11,824 nucleotides of DNA from Desulfobacterales bacterium (GTDB taxonomy: Bacteria; Desulfobacterota; Desulfobacteria; Desulfobacterales; Desulfosalsimonadaceae): assembly GCA_018399455.1 (NCBI GenBank), contig JAGYOT010000017.1:1-11824 (forward strand). Reading direction: 5' to 3'. Of this stretch, positions 1 to 6,197 are shown in pieces (the stretch's first letter is position 1; each line of letters begins with the position of its first letter). Position numbers and translations under genes: made by a program. Below the pieces are notes generated by a model, which was not told where the DNA came from, did no database searches, and saw only the letters and a program-made list of their open reading frames with translations.

Positions 1-17
1 CAACCATATCTTCTCCT
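1..17 (-). promoter_or_regulatory. Ribosome-binding site and start codon of the next minus-strand gene
   Basis: Reading the minus strand, AGGAG lies at 17-13, followed by a 5-base spacer and ATG at 7-5. This is an ideal Shine-Dalgarno arrangement inside the last codons of the pabA frame. It suggests that the next gene, possibly the chorismate-binding partner, starts here and overlaps the end of pabA. Only two codons are visible, so the product cannot be named. Confidence 0.5.
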
Positions 18-608
18 TTTGGAAACAATCGTCTGTCCGTCCGGATCGGATAAAAGGAAATTTTCAATAAGCGCTGTTCCATGCTCGGTCATGAAGCTCT
101 CGGGATGAAACTGGAGCCCGAAAACCGGGAAATCCATATGCGCAAGGCCCATGACGATGTCCTCTCCGGTTCTGGCCGTTATATATAGCCGCTCTGAAGA
201 AACATAAACCATCAGAGAATGATAGCGTGCGGCTTGAAAGGGTGACGGAAGGCCCCTGAACAGGCTTTCCCCGGAATGAAAAACCAGGCTTTTTTTTCCG
301 TGAACCGGCACCGGGGCAGCAACGGTTTCCCCCCCCATGACCGAATTTATGCATTGCATGCCAAGGCAGATCCCCAGAATGGGAATTTGCCCGATGAACG
401 AACGGATAAGCGGTATGGAAATCCCGGAATGCGCCGGATCTTTAGGCCCCGGACTGATCAGTAGGTAGTCGGGGTGCAGCGTCCGGGCTTCGCTTACGGA
501 TATCCGGTCGTTTCTGAAAACCAGGATGTTTAAGTCATAGCACATAAACATCTGAACAAGGTTGTGGGTAAACGAATCATAATTGTCAATAACCAAAAGC
601 GTCTTCAT
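1..608 (-). CDS. pabA: Aminodeoxychorismate/anthranilate synthase glutaminase subunit (PabA/TrpG type), 3' end outside window
   Basis: This is a class I glutamine amidotransferase subunit that would release ammonia from glutamine for a chorismate-using partner (PabB for folate or TrpE for tryptophan). The frame gives 202 codons without a stop. The N-terminus carries NYDSFTHNLVQ (residues 9-19), followed by SPGPKDP (52-58), GICLGMQ (79-85) with nucleophile Cys81, RYHSLMV (128-134), and QFHPES (166-171) with His168 and Glu170 completing the triad. RYHSL and the FHPES-xxxEHG end are typical of PabA/TrpG. The usual His after CLG is Met84, as in HisH-type amidotransferases, which is slightly unusual. 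The family is about 190 residues, so the stop should be just beyond the edge. The ATG at 608 follows GGGTGAT. The choice between PabA and TrpG cannot be made without the partner gene. Confidence 0.9.
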   Translation of the reverse strand, partial: MKTLLVIDNYDSFTHNLVQMFMCYDLNILVFRNDRISVSEARTLHPDYLLISPGPKDPAHSGISIPLIRSFIGQIPILGICLGMQCINSVMGGETVAAPVPVHGKKSLVFHSGESLFRGLPSPFQAARYHSLMVYVSSERLYITARTGEDIVMGLAHMDFPVFGLQFHPESFMTEHGTALIENFLLSDPDGQTIVSKRRRYG

Positions 609-639
609 CAGTATCACCCTTAACCCATGCGACAGCCAT

Positions 640-676
640 AAAAAAACGCCACCCCGACTAGAGTCTGGGTGGCGTT
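640..676 (-). terminator. Intrinsic terminator in the pabA leader, possible attenuator
   Basis: On the minus strand AACGCCACCC (676-667) pairs perfectly with GGGTGGCGTT (654-645). An A/G mismatch and a further GAC/GTC pairing close a four-base TCTA loop. The stem runs directly into seven Ts (646-640). This is a textbook Rho-independent terminator facing pabA, ending about 32 bases before its ATG. No minus-strand gene lies upstream in the spacer, so it can only act on transcripts started in the spacer or arriving by read-through. This fits premature termination (attenuation) or a very short RNA. Confidence 0.75.
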
Positions 677-710
677 CGCCTATTACATAACTCTGGCATG
701 AAAACTTGAA

Positions 711-739
711 TTTATAATAAATTTTCTTACATTAAGCAA
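711..739 (-). promoter_or_regulatory. Sigma-70-like promoter for pabA
   Basis: On the minus strand TTGCTT (739-734) and TATAAA (716-711) are separated by exactly 17 bases in AT-rich DNA. Transcription would start near 704, about 28 bases before the terminator stem and about 96 bases before the pabA ATG. The match is good but judged by eye only. Confidence 0.5.
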
Positions 740-832
740 AGCATGAAAACAAGGATAATGTTTCGAGTTTTGCAGCAGGCATCCAATTTGTCTCACAGGA
801 TAAGAGACCCCGGCGGTTTTTACCGTGTAAGT

Positions 833-883
833 TTTTTCATTGACATCCATTTTTCATTGACATCCATTTTTCATTGACATCCA
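833..883. repeat. Three perfect 17-bp tandem direct repeats
   Basis: The unit TTTTTCATTGACATCCA occurs three times head to tail without a mismatch, at 833-849, 850-866 and 867-883. Each copy contains TTGACA, the consensus -35 hexamer for the plus strand. No good -10 hexamer lies 16-18 bases after any copy; the best after the third is TATCTG at 898-903. The array sits about 120 bases before the DHH gene and about 95 bases behind the pabA promoter. It could be an iterated protein-binding site or a slippage-prone microsatellite-like tract. Confidence 0.95.
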
Positions 884-1004
884 GGGGAAACCGATCTTAT
901 CTGTTAGGCTTTACAGACGAAAGGGTCATGACTGAACGGCGGGAAGCGGATAATATGTCAGAAGCCCTTTAAAGTCGGGATAGACGTCACAATCAACGGA
1001 GACC

Positions 1005-1991
1005 GTGGGTTTGACCACATCCAATATAGACAGACTCAATCAGTTTTATGACCAGTTCACGGGTGCAGATCATGTACTTATTGTCATCAATGCGGATCCA
1101 GATGCCATTGCCAGCGCCATGGCCGTTAGCCGGCTCCTGTGGCGACGGGTCACCAATGTGACGATATCCAACATCAATACGATTACACGGCCTGACAACA
1201 TGGCCATGATCCGTTTGCTCGATGTGACTCTGATTCATCTGTCCAAAATTGATTTCTATTTTTACAACAAATTTATTATCGTGGATTCCCAACCGGTCCA
1301 CAACGAAAGCTTCAAGGATATCAACTTTACAGCCATCATTGATCACCACGACGATACCGGTTGTGAAGCGCCGTTCAGGGACATCCGAACAGACTACGGG
1401 GCCACGGCTACCATACTGACCGAATACCTCCGGGCAGCCAAAATAAAGATTTCCAGGCAGCTTGCAACGGGGCTTTTCCATGCCATTAAAACCGACACCG
1501 CCAACTTTGAGCGCAAGGCGACCAATGCTGATATCAAGGCCTTTCAGTATCTTTTTACCCTTGCCAACATTCATCTGGCCCGGCGCATGGAGCAGGTGGA
1601 TCTGCGCATGGATTTTCTGGATTACTTCAATAAGGCCTTAAATACGTATGTGCTGAACCGGAATCGAATTTTCGTTCACCTGGGAGAGCTGAAAAACCCT
1701 GATGTTTCCGTTTTAATTGCAGATTTTTTTATGCGGGTAAACATGGTAACCTGGAGTCTGGTGGCCGGCATATATGAAAACCGCCTTATTATTGTCATTC
1801 GAAACGACGGTCTTCGAAAAGATGCCGGAAACATAGCGGACCAGCTTTTTGGCGGTTTTGGCCCTGCAGGCGGTCATAAAAGCATGGCCCGGGCAGAAAT
1901 TCCCTTTGAAAACCTGAAGCTTGAGCTGGATGCAACGGACAGGGATGCCACTTTGGGTTGGATGGTTGAAAAATTTAGTGAAATTGAATAA
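1005..1991 (+). CDS. DHH-family phosphoesterase, NrnA-like (oligoribonuclease/pAp phosphatase type)
   Basis: The protein has 328 residues and is probably a cytosolic, metal-dependent phosphoesterase acting on short RNA or on 3'-phosphoadenosine-5'-phosphate; the substrate is inferred from the family. The order is motif I INADPDAIASA (28-38), motif II IIVDSQ (Asp94), the DHH motif IIDHHDD (Asp113-His115), motif IV KTDT (Asp164), then a DHHA1 domain ending in GGFGPAGGHKS (283-293). Motif I has Val27 where the usual first His would align, although Asp31 and Asp33 remain. No ATG is available. GTG at 1005 has GGAG only 3 bases away, while TTG at 1011 has a 9-base spacing and may be the true start. 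It heads a tight unit, with the next gene 15 bases downstream. Confidence 0.85.
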   Translation: MGLTTSNIDRLNQFYDQFTGADHVLIVINADPDAIASAMAVSRLLWRRVTNVTISNINTITRPDNMAMIRLLDVTLIHLSKIDFYFYNKFIIVDSQPVHNESFKDINFTAIIDHHDDTGCEAPFRDIRTDYGATATILTEYLRAAKIKISRQLATGLFHAIKTDTANFERKATNADIKAFQYLFTLANIHLARRMEQVDLRMDFLDYFNKALNTYVLNRNRIFVHLGELKNPDVSVLIADFFMRVNMVTWSLVAGIYENRLIIVIRNDGLRKDAGNIADQLFGGFGPAGGHKSMARAEIPFENLKLELDATDRDATLGWMVEKFSEIE

Positions 1992-2006
1992 ATACGGACT
2001 GCAGCC

Positions 2007-2783
2007 ATGAAGGAAATTAGAATTGTCATTCTGGGCTCCGGAACCTGTGTGCCCTCGCTTGCCCGTAGCGCCTGTTCTGCGCTCATCATATTTGATGATG
2101 TCAGATTCCTGCTCGATATCGGGCCCGGAACCATGCAGCGGCTGCTTGAAGCCGGTTTTTCTGTTTTCGATGTCACCCATGTCGGTATAAGCCATTTGCA
2201 CCCTGATCACACAGGCGAACTCGTTTCTTTCCTGTTTGCCAATAAATACCCGGATGGGAGCCTGCGGCAAAAGCCGCTGACCCTTATCGGGGGCACAGGC
2301 GTTTCATCCTTCTATCGGCAATTAAGTGGGATTTACGGCGAATGGATTGATGGAGCCGGGAAACTAAAGCTTCTGGAAATGAGCAGCACAGAGCCGGCCG
2401 AAACCCGCTTTTCAAGTTTTGTTCTTCGAACCGCGCCTGTCCGCCACCGTCCGGAAAGCATTGCCTTTCGGATCGACGGACCGGGAGGCAAAAGTGTGGT
2501 GTATTCCGGGGATACGGACTACAGTGAAAGCCTGATCTCTCTTGCGGCATCAGCGGATATCCTGATCTGTGAGGCCTCGCACCCGGATGAACATAAGGTC
2601 GATGGCCACTTGAGCCCTTCGTTGGCCGGAAAAATTGCAACCAAAGCCAATGTCCGCCAATTGATCCTCACGCATTTCTACCCGTCTTGTGAAAAAGCGG
2701 ATATGATTGGGCAGTGCCGCAGGACGTATGATGGCCCTATCAGTCTGGGCCGGGATTTATTAACCTTTAAACTGGATGTCTGA
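2007..2783 (+). CDS. Metallo-beta-lactamase fold hydrolase, RNase Z-like
   Basis: This 258-residue protein has the zinc-binding pattern of the RNase Z/arylsulfatase-like branch of the metallo-beta-lactamase fold. The N-terminus GSGTCVPSLARSA (10-22) resembles the RNase Z opening. HLHPDH at 63-68 supplies His63, His65, Asp67 and His68, with His147, Asp169 in YSGDTDYS, GHLS with His201, and LTHFYP with His223. It is shorter than a classical RNase Z (about 300 residues or more), and I see no clear tRNA-binding exosite arm. Pre-tRNA 3' processing is therefore possible but unproven, and another phosphodiester or ester could be the substrate. It starts 15 bases after the DHH gene with only a weak ribosome-binding site and ends two bases before the next ATG, so it is surely co-transcribed. 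Confidence 0.85.
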   Translation: MKEIRIVILGSGTCVPSLARSACSALIIFDDVRFLLDIGPGTMQRLLEAGFSVFDVTHVGISHLHPDHTGELVSFLFANKYPDGSLRQKPLTLIGGTGVSSFYRQLSGIYGEWIDGAGKLKLLEMSSTEPAETRFSSFVLRTAPVRHRPESIAFRIDGPGGKSVVYSGDTDYSESLISLAASADILICEASHPDEHKVDGHLSPSLAGKIATKANVRQLILTHFYPSCEKADMIGQCRRTYDGPISLGRDLLTFKLDV

Positions 2784-2785
2784 TC

Positions 2786-3514
2786 ATGAGCTATTACCCT
2801 GTCAACCTTGATATCTGCGGCCGAAAATGTCTGGTCGTAGGCGGCGGCAGCGTTGCCACCCGAAAGGTAAAATCGCTTCTTGACTGTGGAGCTCAAGTCA
2901 CGGTTGTGAGTCCAGCCATCAATGAAGCCTTGGAAAAACTGGACCGGGAATCGAATCTTGATCTGCAGCGCCGATCGTATCAATCAACGGATCTGGAGGG
3001 GCACTTTCTGGTTATCGGTGCAACCGACGATATGCGTTTAAGCCGCAGAATCAGCGCGGATGCGGAAAGCCGGGGGATGCTCTGCAATATTGCGGATGTG
3101 CCGGATGTCTGTAATTTTATTCTGCCGGCTGTGATCCGGCAGGGTGATTTGCTGCTAACCGTTTCAACTTCCGGGAAAAGCCCTGCCTTTTCCAAGCATC
3201 TGCGAAAACAGCTTGAAACCGCATACGGTGCCGAGTACAAGCTTTTTCTGCAATTGATGGGCAGAATCCGGAAGCGGCTTCTGGCTGTAGAACACGCGCC
3301 GGAAGCTCACAAACATCTGTTTGAGCGGCTGATCGATAACAACCTGGTGGATTTGATCCGAAACAACAAAATCGATACCATCAACAAGCTGCTGAAGCAG
3401 GTTCTGGGCGACGGCTTTGATTATGCCGACTTAATGAAAGAAGAGCCGACGGCGAAAGTCCGGATCAAGGGAGAACCGGCAGGACAAAGTCAGGGGCAGG
3501 AAAAGAACTCATGA
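2786..3514 (+). CDS. Precorrin-2 dehydrogenase (CysG N-terminal/Met8-like), sirohydrochlorin synthesis
   Basis: The enzyme oxidises precorrin-2 to sirohydrochlorin with NAD+; some family members also insert iron to make sirohaem. The Rossmann motif VVGGGSVATRKV covers residues 17-28. ATDD follows, then CNIADVPDVCNFILPA, where Asp104 matches the essential Asp of CysG and Met8p. The next block, TVSTSGKSPAFSKHLRKQLE, is also diagnostic. The C-terminal uroporphyrinogen methyltransferase domain of full CysG is absent, and instead the 242-residue protein ends in a helical part and a charged tail. Stand-alone versions next to hemA are familiar from sulfate reducers (CysG-B or SirC type), where sirohydrochlorin feeds both dissimilatory sulfite reductase sirohaem and haem. 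Its TGA overlaps the next start. Confidence 0.93.
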   Translation: MSYYPVNLDICGRKCLVVGGGSVATRKVKSLLDCGAQVTVVSPAINEALEKLDRESNLDLQRRSYQSTDLEGHFLVIGATDDMRLSRRISADAESRGMLCNIADVPDVCNFILPAVIRQGDLLLTVSTSGKSPAFSKHLRKQLETAYGAEYKLFLQLMGRIRKRLLAVEHAPEAHKHLFERLIDNNLVDLIRNNKIDTINKLLKQVLGDGFDYADLMKEEPTAKVRIKGEPAGQSQGQEKNS

Positions 3515-4332
3515 TGTCCGCAATGATCCTTATCATCCTCTGCTATATGTTGAGTTCATCCTGCTACATCTCCTTTTTTTTGCTTCAGAAGCATTTTTTG
3601 CATATCCTGGCTTTTGGGATGCTGGCGGCGGCCTTCATTTTGCACACCGCTCTTCTGAGCTACCAGTATATGCATTTCGGCCAGATGCCGGTGCATAATC
3701 TGCACCAGACGCTTTCTTTTGCCGCATGGGCGATCGCCGGTGTATATCTTTTGATGCGATTCCGGCTGCGCTTAAAAATCCTCGGCGCCTATACTGCGCC
3801 GTTAGTCTCGCTGATTCTTATCGCCGCCTTTTTTGTTCCTCAAAGCGATCCTTTGCCATCAACTGTGTTAAACAGCATCTGGCTGGTTGTGCATGTACTG
3901 ATCATCTTTGTCGGAGAGGCGGCCCTTGCTCTTGCCGGCGGCACAGGAGCGCTTTATCTTATGCAGGAACATGCAATTAAAAGCAAAAATCCGCGATTTT
4001 TCCTCAAACGTCTTCCCTCTCTGGAATTTCTGGACAGCACCGGTTATCTCTTTATTATTGTTGGATTTACATTGCTGACTGTGGGACTGGTCACGGGTTT
4101 CGTATACGCGGAAAAGGTCTGGGGGCGGATCTGGAGCTGGGATCCGAAAGAGATATGGTCGGTAATTACCTGGCTCATATATGCAGCACTTCTCCATGAA
4201 AGACTGGTTGCCGGCTGGAGAGGGCGGCGTGCCGCGATTATGGCGATTATCGGGCTTGCTGCGCTGATATTCACGTTTATCGGCGTAAATTTCTTGTTAG
4301 AAGGACATCATGATGAATTTACCCGATGGTAG
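3511..4332 (+). CDS. ccsA: CcsA/HemX-like cytochrome c assembly family membrane protein
   Basis: This 273-residue protein is highly hydrophobic, with about eight predicted membrane segments. It carries the family's haem-binding WWD signature as WGRIWSWDPKE (Trp204, Trp208, Trp210, Asp211, Glu214). Conserved-type histidines sit at 128, 229 and 266/267, the last in GVNFLLEGHH. CcsA proteins move haem across the membrane and help attach it to apocytochromes c in system II. HemX, a relative of similar size encoded next to hemA in Bacillus, instead lowers HemA levels. Position directly between precorrin-2 dehydrogenase and hemA makes the HemX-like role plausible, while the intact WWD motif favours haem handling. 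No ResB/Ccs1 partner is in the window. It begins ATGATG, with the upstream TGA embedded, and overlaps hemA by 23 bases. Confidence 0.85.
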   Translation: MMSAMILIILCYMLSSSCYISFFLLQKHFLHILAFGMLAAAFILHTALLSYQYMHFGQMPVHNLHQTLSFAAWAIAGVYLLMRFRLRLKILGAYTAPLVSLILIAAFFVPQSDPLPSTVLNSIWLVVHVLIIFVGEAALALAGGTGALYLMQEHAIKSKNPRFFLKRLPSLEFLDSTGYLFIIVGFTLLTVGLVTGFVYAEKVWGRIWSWDPKEIWSVITWLIYAALLHERLVAGWRGRRAAIMAIIGLAALIFTFIGVNFLLEGHHDEFTRW

Positions 4333-5650
4333 CCGACATTTCATAAAAAGCCAGATCGTAAACATAGAATCCCTCGAGATTGTTTTGATCGGCATCAATC
4401 ATCGCAGCGCACCGGTGGAACTGCGTGAAAAGCTTAACTTTTCCAAGACTGAGACCGAGCAGGCGCTATTAATCATGCAAAAAGAACCCTCAATCCATGA
4501 GGTATTCATGGTCTCCACCTGCAACCGGGTTGAGGTTCTGGTCTCCACTGATCAGCCTGAGGCGGTAAAAAAACTGATTGCGGCTTATATCGCAGCGTGG
4601 AAGAATGTGCCGATTGAGCGTTTCATGCCAGCCGTCTATGTCTACACCGGAGATAAAGCCGTCCGTCATCTCTTCCGGGTAACAGCGAGCCTGGATTCAA
4701 TGATGCTGGGAGAACCCCAGATTCTTGGGCAGGTCAAGGAGGCTTATCGGCAGGCCGTTGACACAAAAACCACCGGTGTTATCTTAAACCGCCTTCTCCA
4801 TAAAGCCTTCTCCGTCGCCAAGCGTGTCCGAAGCGAGACCGGAATCGGGGGCCACGCCGTTTCAATCAGCTATGCGGCCATTGAACTGGCAAAAAAAATA
4901 TTTGATTCGCTGGAAAACAAGTCCGTTCTTCTCGTGGGCGCCGGAGAAATGGCGGAGCTGGCTGTTGAACACCTGATGCGGAGTCGCTGCACAGGAAGGG
5001 TTCTGGTTGCCAACCGCACCTTTTCCTCCGGCATGAAACTGGCCGATCAGTTCAACGGAACCCCTATCCGTTTTGAGGAAATCCCGGAAACCCTGGAAGC
5101 AATCGATATCCTGATAAGCTCTACAGGATCCCCGGAATATGTTGTCACCCGCCACCATGTCAAGCCTGTCATGCGTCGCCGAAAAAACCGCCCGCTTTTT
5201 TTTATTGATATTGCCGTACCGCGAGATATTGATCCGGCAATCAACCGGATAGCCAATGCCTATGTCTATGACATCGACGATCTTCAAGGAGTAATTTCAG
5301 AGAACATCAAAAGCCGTCAGCAGGAATCGGTTCTTGCTGAACGAATCGTTGATGAAGGCGTGATGAGGTTTCGCTGCTGGTATAAAAACCTTGATGTGGT
5401 CCCAACAATTGTGGCGTTGCGAAATAAACTATACAATATCGCTGAAGCGGAGCTTTACAAGACGCTTCATTCCATGGATATTTCGGAGGCCGAACAAGAG
5501 GCTCTGAAAAAAATGACCGAGGCTATGGTTAATAAAATCCTTCATGATCCGACCATGTTTCTCAAGAACCCGGGAACCCATCGCAATAAATCAACCTACC
5601 TTGATCTCGCACGCAAGTTATTCAGGCTTGACCCGGAGAACCATCATTAA
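4310..5650 (+). CDS. hemA: Glutamyl-tRNA reductase
   Basis: HemA reduces glutamyl-tRNA(Glu) with NADPH to glutamate-1-semialdehyde, the first step of C5-pathway tetrapyrrole synthesis. The sequence shows GINHRSAPVELREKL (28-42), STCNRVEVLV with catalytic Cys71, and LDSMMLGEPQILGQVKEAY. The NADPH site GAGEMAELA starts at residue 210, followed by DILISSTG and FIDIAVPRDIDP, with a C-terminal helical dimerisation region. The 446 residues include about 22 extra N-terminal residues before the usual start of the fold. ATG at 4310 (or 4313) has an AAGGA five bases upstream and no better internal start exists, so the extension is probably real. The gene overlaps the end of ccsA by 23 bases, implying coupled translation. 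It is the last gene of the first unit. Confidence 0.97.
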   Translation: MMNLPDGSRHFIKSQIVNIESLEIVLIGINHRSAPVELREKLNFSKTETEQALLIMQKEPSIHEVFMVSTCNRVEVLVSTDQPEAVKKLIAAYIAAWKNVPIERFMPAVYVYTGDKAVRHLFRVTASLDSMMLGEPQILGQVKEAYRQAVDTKTTGVILNRLLHKAFSVAKRVRSETGIGGHAVSISYAAIELAKKIFDSLENKSVLLVGAGEMAELAVEHLMRSRCTGRVLVANRTFSSGMKLADQFNGTPIRFEEIPETLEAIDILISSTGSPEYVVTRHHVKPVMRRRKNRPLFFIDIAVPRDIDPAINRIANAYVYDIDDLQGVISENIKSRQQESVLAERIVDEGVMRFRCWYKNLDVVPTIVALRNKLYNIAEAELYKTLHSMDISEAEQEALKKMTEAMVNKILHDPTMFLKNPGTHRNKSTYLDLARKLFRLDPENHH

Positions 5651-5739
5651 ATCCCTTATAAAATCAAGGGAAAGCAACAGTTCCCGGGCTTGCACTTTTT
5701 ATTTTATGCTTTACTTTTTAGTTTTGGATATGATAATGA

Positions 5740-5760
5740 AAAGCCTCTCAAAAAGGCTTT
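5740..5760 (+). terminator. Hairpin after hemA, weak terminator candidate
   Basis: AAAGCCT (5740-5746) and AGGCTTT (5754-5760) form a perfect 7-bp stem around a 7-base loop, about 90 bases after the hemA stop. The stem is followed by GCTGGTG, not a T-run, so termination would be inefficient. The rest of the 184-bp gap is AT-rich, with TATGAT at 5729-5734 as a possible -10 element but no good -35. A start site for the dksA unit here is plausible but not shown. Confidence 0.3.
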
Positions 5761-5834
5761 GCTGGTGTGTCGGTGTCGCGTTAGTCAGCGCATATGGGTA
5801 AAGCTAATCCAGTAAAAAAGGGGATAGCCTGATT

Positions 5835-6197
5835 ATGAAACAAGAAGATCTCGATTACTTCAAAGAGCTTCTCACAAACCGATTGAATGAACTTCTCAAT
5901 CAGGCCGGTGATACGGTATCTGATATGAACGATCCAAAGGGAAACTTTCCCGATCCAACGGATCGGGCCACCTATGAAGCAGATCGAAACTTTGAGCTCC
6001 GCATCCGGGATCGAGAGCATAAACTGATCAAAAAAGTCAAAAAAGCCCTGGACCGCATCGAAAACGGAACGTTCGGGATCTGTGAAAAATGCGGTGAAGA
6101 TATCGCCATTGAACGTCTCAAGGCCAGACCGGTTACAACTTTGTGTATTGAATGCAAAACCAAAGAAGAGGCTTTGGAAAAAGCCCTTGGATTATAG
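5835..6197 (+). CDS. dksA: DksA/TraR-family RNA polymerase-binding transcription factor
   Basis: DksA-type proteins enter the secondary channel of RNA polymerase and, with ppGpp, adjust promoter activity. The protein has a coiled-coil with the tip motif DPTDRA at 40-45 (the DxxDxA motif: Asp40, Asp43, Ala45). This is followed by a helical region resembling E. coli DksA (LRIRDREHKLIKKVKKAL) and a C4 zinc finger with CEKC (Cys83, Cys86) and CIEC (Cys104, Cys107). With 120 residues it lacks roughly the first 30 residues of E. coli DksA (151), but the functional core is complete. The ATG is preceded by GGGGA about 10 bases upstream. The last codons overlap the start of the PHP gene, so the two are translated from one message. 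Confidence 0.93.
   Translation: MKQEDLDYFKELLTNRLNELLNQAGDTVSDMNDPKGNFPDPTDRATYEADRNFELRIRDREHKLIKKVKKALDRIENGTFGICEKCGEDIAIERLKARPVTTLCIECKTKEEALEKALGL

Larger units (their letters stand above)
609..1004. other. Divergent intergenic region between pabA and the DHH phosphoesterase gene
   Basis: This 396-bp spacer separates the leftward pabA from the rightward five-gene unit. It holds an intrinsic terminator (640-676) and a promoter-like pair (711-739) that both face pabA, and a threefold 17-bp repeat (833-883). Between 890 and 1004 I see no convincing -10 element for the rightward genes, only GGAG at 998-1001 in front of the DHH start. Short open frames here (for example 14 codons from 928) have no supporting features. 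Confidence 0.7.

Noticed and set aside
658..699. 13-codon leader peptide frame in the pabA leader
   Set aside because: It would start about five bases after the predicted transcription start, has no ribosome-binding site and no run of regulatory codons.
694..710. Sigma-54-like site on the plus strand (TGGCATG, five bases, TTGAA)
   Set aside because: The nearly invariant C of the -12 GC element is missing, it lies about 300 bases from the next plus-strand gene, and it overlaps a better sigma-70-like promoter on the other strand.
781..830. Small hairpins (GTCTC/GAGAC and CGGT/ACCG) in the divergent spacer
   Set aside because: The stems are only 4-5 bp, and no transcript is known to end there.
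928..972. 14-codon frame with a GGG upstream, before the DHH gene
   Set aside because: Too short, with no regulatory pattern or homology to support a leader peptide.
993..1574. Long minus-strand frame (193 codons) opposite the DHH gene
   Set aside because: It is the antisense shadow of a gene with clear family motifs and has no recognisable features of its own.
1713..2270. Minus-strand frame of 185 codons opposite the DHH/MBL junction
   Set aside because: It covers parts of two well-supported plus-strand genes and shows no domain, so it is a shadow.
5736..5801. 21-codon hydrophobic frame (MKSLSKRLCWCVG...) before dksA
   Set aside because: It resembles a signal peptide but has no ribosome-binding site, and its first half is the hairpin sequence. 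A chance frame is more likely.
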